A stretch of 6,812 nucleotides of DNA, taken from positions 1 to 6,812 of the forward strand of contig CAZTJA010000133.1 of assembly GCA_964613745.1 (NCBI GenBank), read 5' to 3'. Each line of letters starts with the position of its first letter. Position 1 is the first letter of the stretch. The stretch is from CAZTJA01 sp964613745 (GTDB lineage Bacteria; Desulfobacterota; Desulfomonilia; Desulfomonilales; Desulfomonilaceae). The notes under the pieces were generated by a model. That model searched no databases, was not told the origin of the DNA, and saw only the letters and a list, made by a program, of their open reading frames with translations. The position numbers were made by a program, and so were the translations under genes. This document shows positions 6,145-6,812 of the stretch, piece by piece.

Positions 6145-6690
6145 GTTCCCCGTTAATAATTAATTTGCCTTGATGCCTGCACGATCCTCAAGTATTCAAT
6201 TCGACCGGTTTATGTGATCTGATCCGCAACAGACCATGTTAAACACGAACCTACTTAGCCAATATTCCCTTTTGGTTTTCTATTACCGGTTTCCATGGCC
6301 GGAGAATTGCCAAAATCGGAGTTCTTCCGGATAGAGATGGAAGTCCGGCGAAATCCCAGTGAAATCAGCTTAATCAGATTTGATCGGGAGAATTAACCCC
6401 GCTTTTGAGACAAATAGAGACGTGAAATGGTAAGCAGGAAATATGCCAAAACGACGAGGGCATCACGGGCGATAAAATAGGGCGCAATCTCAGCAGTTTC
6501 TCCTGGGTAGATCTTGGTTGGTACGGAATCGGATTACGAAAGCGCATGTCTCAATTCGACACGATGGAAAATTCCGATGGAATTTCGTAGTGATTTCGAA
6601 ACGTGAACTGGGCTGATTTCCCCCCCAAAGCTGTTTTACTGAGTAATTAATCCCCACGGCCGAAAGTAACTTTCAGATATGAAACAAGTG
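6145..6690. other. Intergenic region without a convincing gene
   Basis: About 546 bases with no supported gene. It must hold the ankyrin gene's promoter, but I cannot pick one with good -35 and -10 boxes. Contents I can point to: a minus-strand frame from about 6635 to 6255 broken by only two TAA codons (6534-6536, 6393-6395), whose middle part contains a hydrophobic stretch; an imperfect 13-base tandem repeat starting CGATGGAA (6562-6587); a run of seven C (6620-6626); a hairpin with arms CCGGA (6299-6303) and TCCGG (6326-6330), extendable by GAA/TTC across one bulge; and a 7-bp hairpin at 6660-6676 just after the fragment at the right edge, with no T-run. Confidence 0.6.
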
Positions 6691-6812
6691 TTACGTTTTC
6701 GTCACAATTCCTTTGAGAGAATGTCGCAATCCTTTTGTTATGGTGACAACGATTTCCGTACCGGGATTTGTAGTATCTGAACTTTCCAAATTTACTATTT
6801 TGTTGGTTCTTG
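6691..6812 (-). CDS. C-terminal gene fragment, possibly the end of a histidine kinase ATPase domain (5' part outside window)
   Basis: A minus-strand frame enters from the right edge and runs 39 codons to a TAA at 6691. Two observations suggest it is coding. About 80% of its codons begin with a purine, and the end reads like paired beta strands: NLESSDTTNPGTEIVVTIT, then a short basic tail. The pattern of a strand, Ser, a loop, Gly-Thr and a hydrophobic strand resembles the last two strands of HATPase_c domains in sensor histidine kinases; this identification is an inference from a very short stretch. A 7-bp hairpin (6660-6676) lies about 15 bases past the stop but has no T-run. Open frames of this length also arise by chance. 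Confidence 0.35.
   Translation of the reverse strand, partial: RTNKIVNLESSDTTNPGTEIVVTITKGLRHSLKGIVTKT

Noticed and set aside
6393..6552. Minus-strand ATG frame of about 57 residues overlapping the interrupted frame
   Set aside because: No good ribosome site; composition rich in Pro, Ser, Arg and Cys with no domain signal, typical of a chance frame.
6562..6587. 13-base tandem repeat as a CRISPR or regulator binding array
   Set aside because: Only two imperfect copies (about 9 of 13 matching), adjacent with no spacer.
6679..6780. Plus-strand 33-codon frame starting ATG at 6679
   Set aside because: No ribosome site, no recognisable product, and it is antisense to a frame with better coding bias.

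Overview
All identified genes in this window lie on the minus strand, so transcription runs from high to low coordinates. It looks like chromosomal DNA of a Gram-negative (diderm) bacterium of moderate GC. The mix of an LptF-type lipopolysaccharide exporter permease, DUF4388 (PATAN) domains, a multidomain CheB and an amphi-Trp protein points to the former Deltaproteobacteria (Desulfobacterota and relatives). That placement is inferred from gene content only. I see no tRNA, rRNA, CRISPR array, insertion sequence or phage gene.

Right part (6812 to 5230): a short C-terminal gene fragment enters from the right edge and ends at 6691; its last strands resemble the end of a histidine-kinase ATPase domain, but this is weak. 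About 550 bases without a convincing gene follow (6690-6145). Next comes a cytoplasmic protein made almost entirely of ankyrin repeats (6144-5230), ending just before a weak terminator-like hairpin.

Middle (5123 to 2883): an amphi-Trp domain protein with a long acidic, His/Ser-rich tail; a perfect 8-bp hairpin; a 66-residue unknown protein; and an LptF/LptG-family permease of the lipopolysaccharide transport machine.

Left part (2840 to 1): a 213-base gap carries a strong candidate promoter (extended -10 TGCTATAAT). It would drive a compact signalling operon: a small DUF4388 protein, a four-domain CheB-like protein (receiver-like, DUF4388, receiver, methylesterase-like), and CheW, which runs off the left edge. 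Gaps in this operon are 30 and 33 bases.

The most unusual gene is the CheB-like protein. Its first receiver lacks the phospho-accepting Asp, its second receiver is intact, and two of the three catalytic positions of the methylesterase domain look changed. The small DUF4388 protein just upstream is a free-standing relative of the domain inside it. Together with CheW this suggests a chemosensory-type pathway in which the CheB part may act as a scaffold or regulated binding module instead of a normal receptor demethylase.
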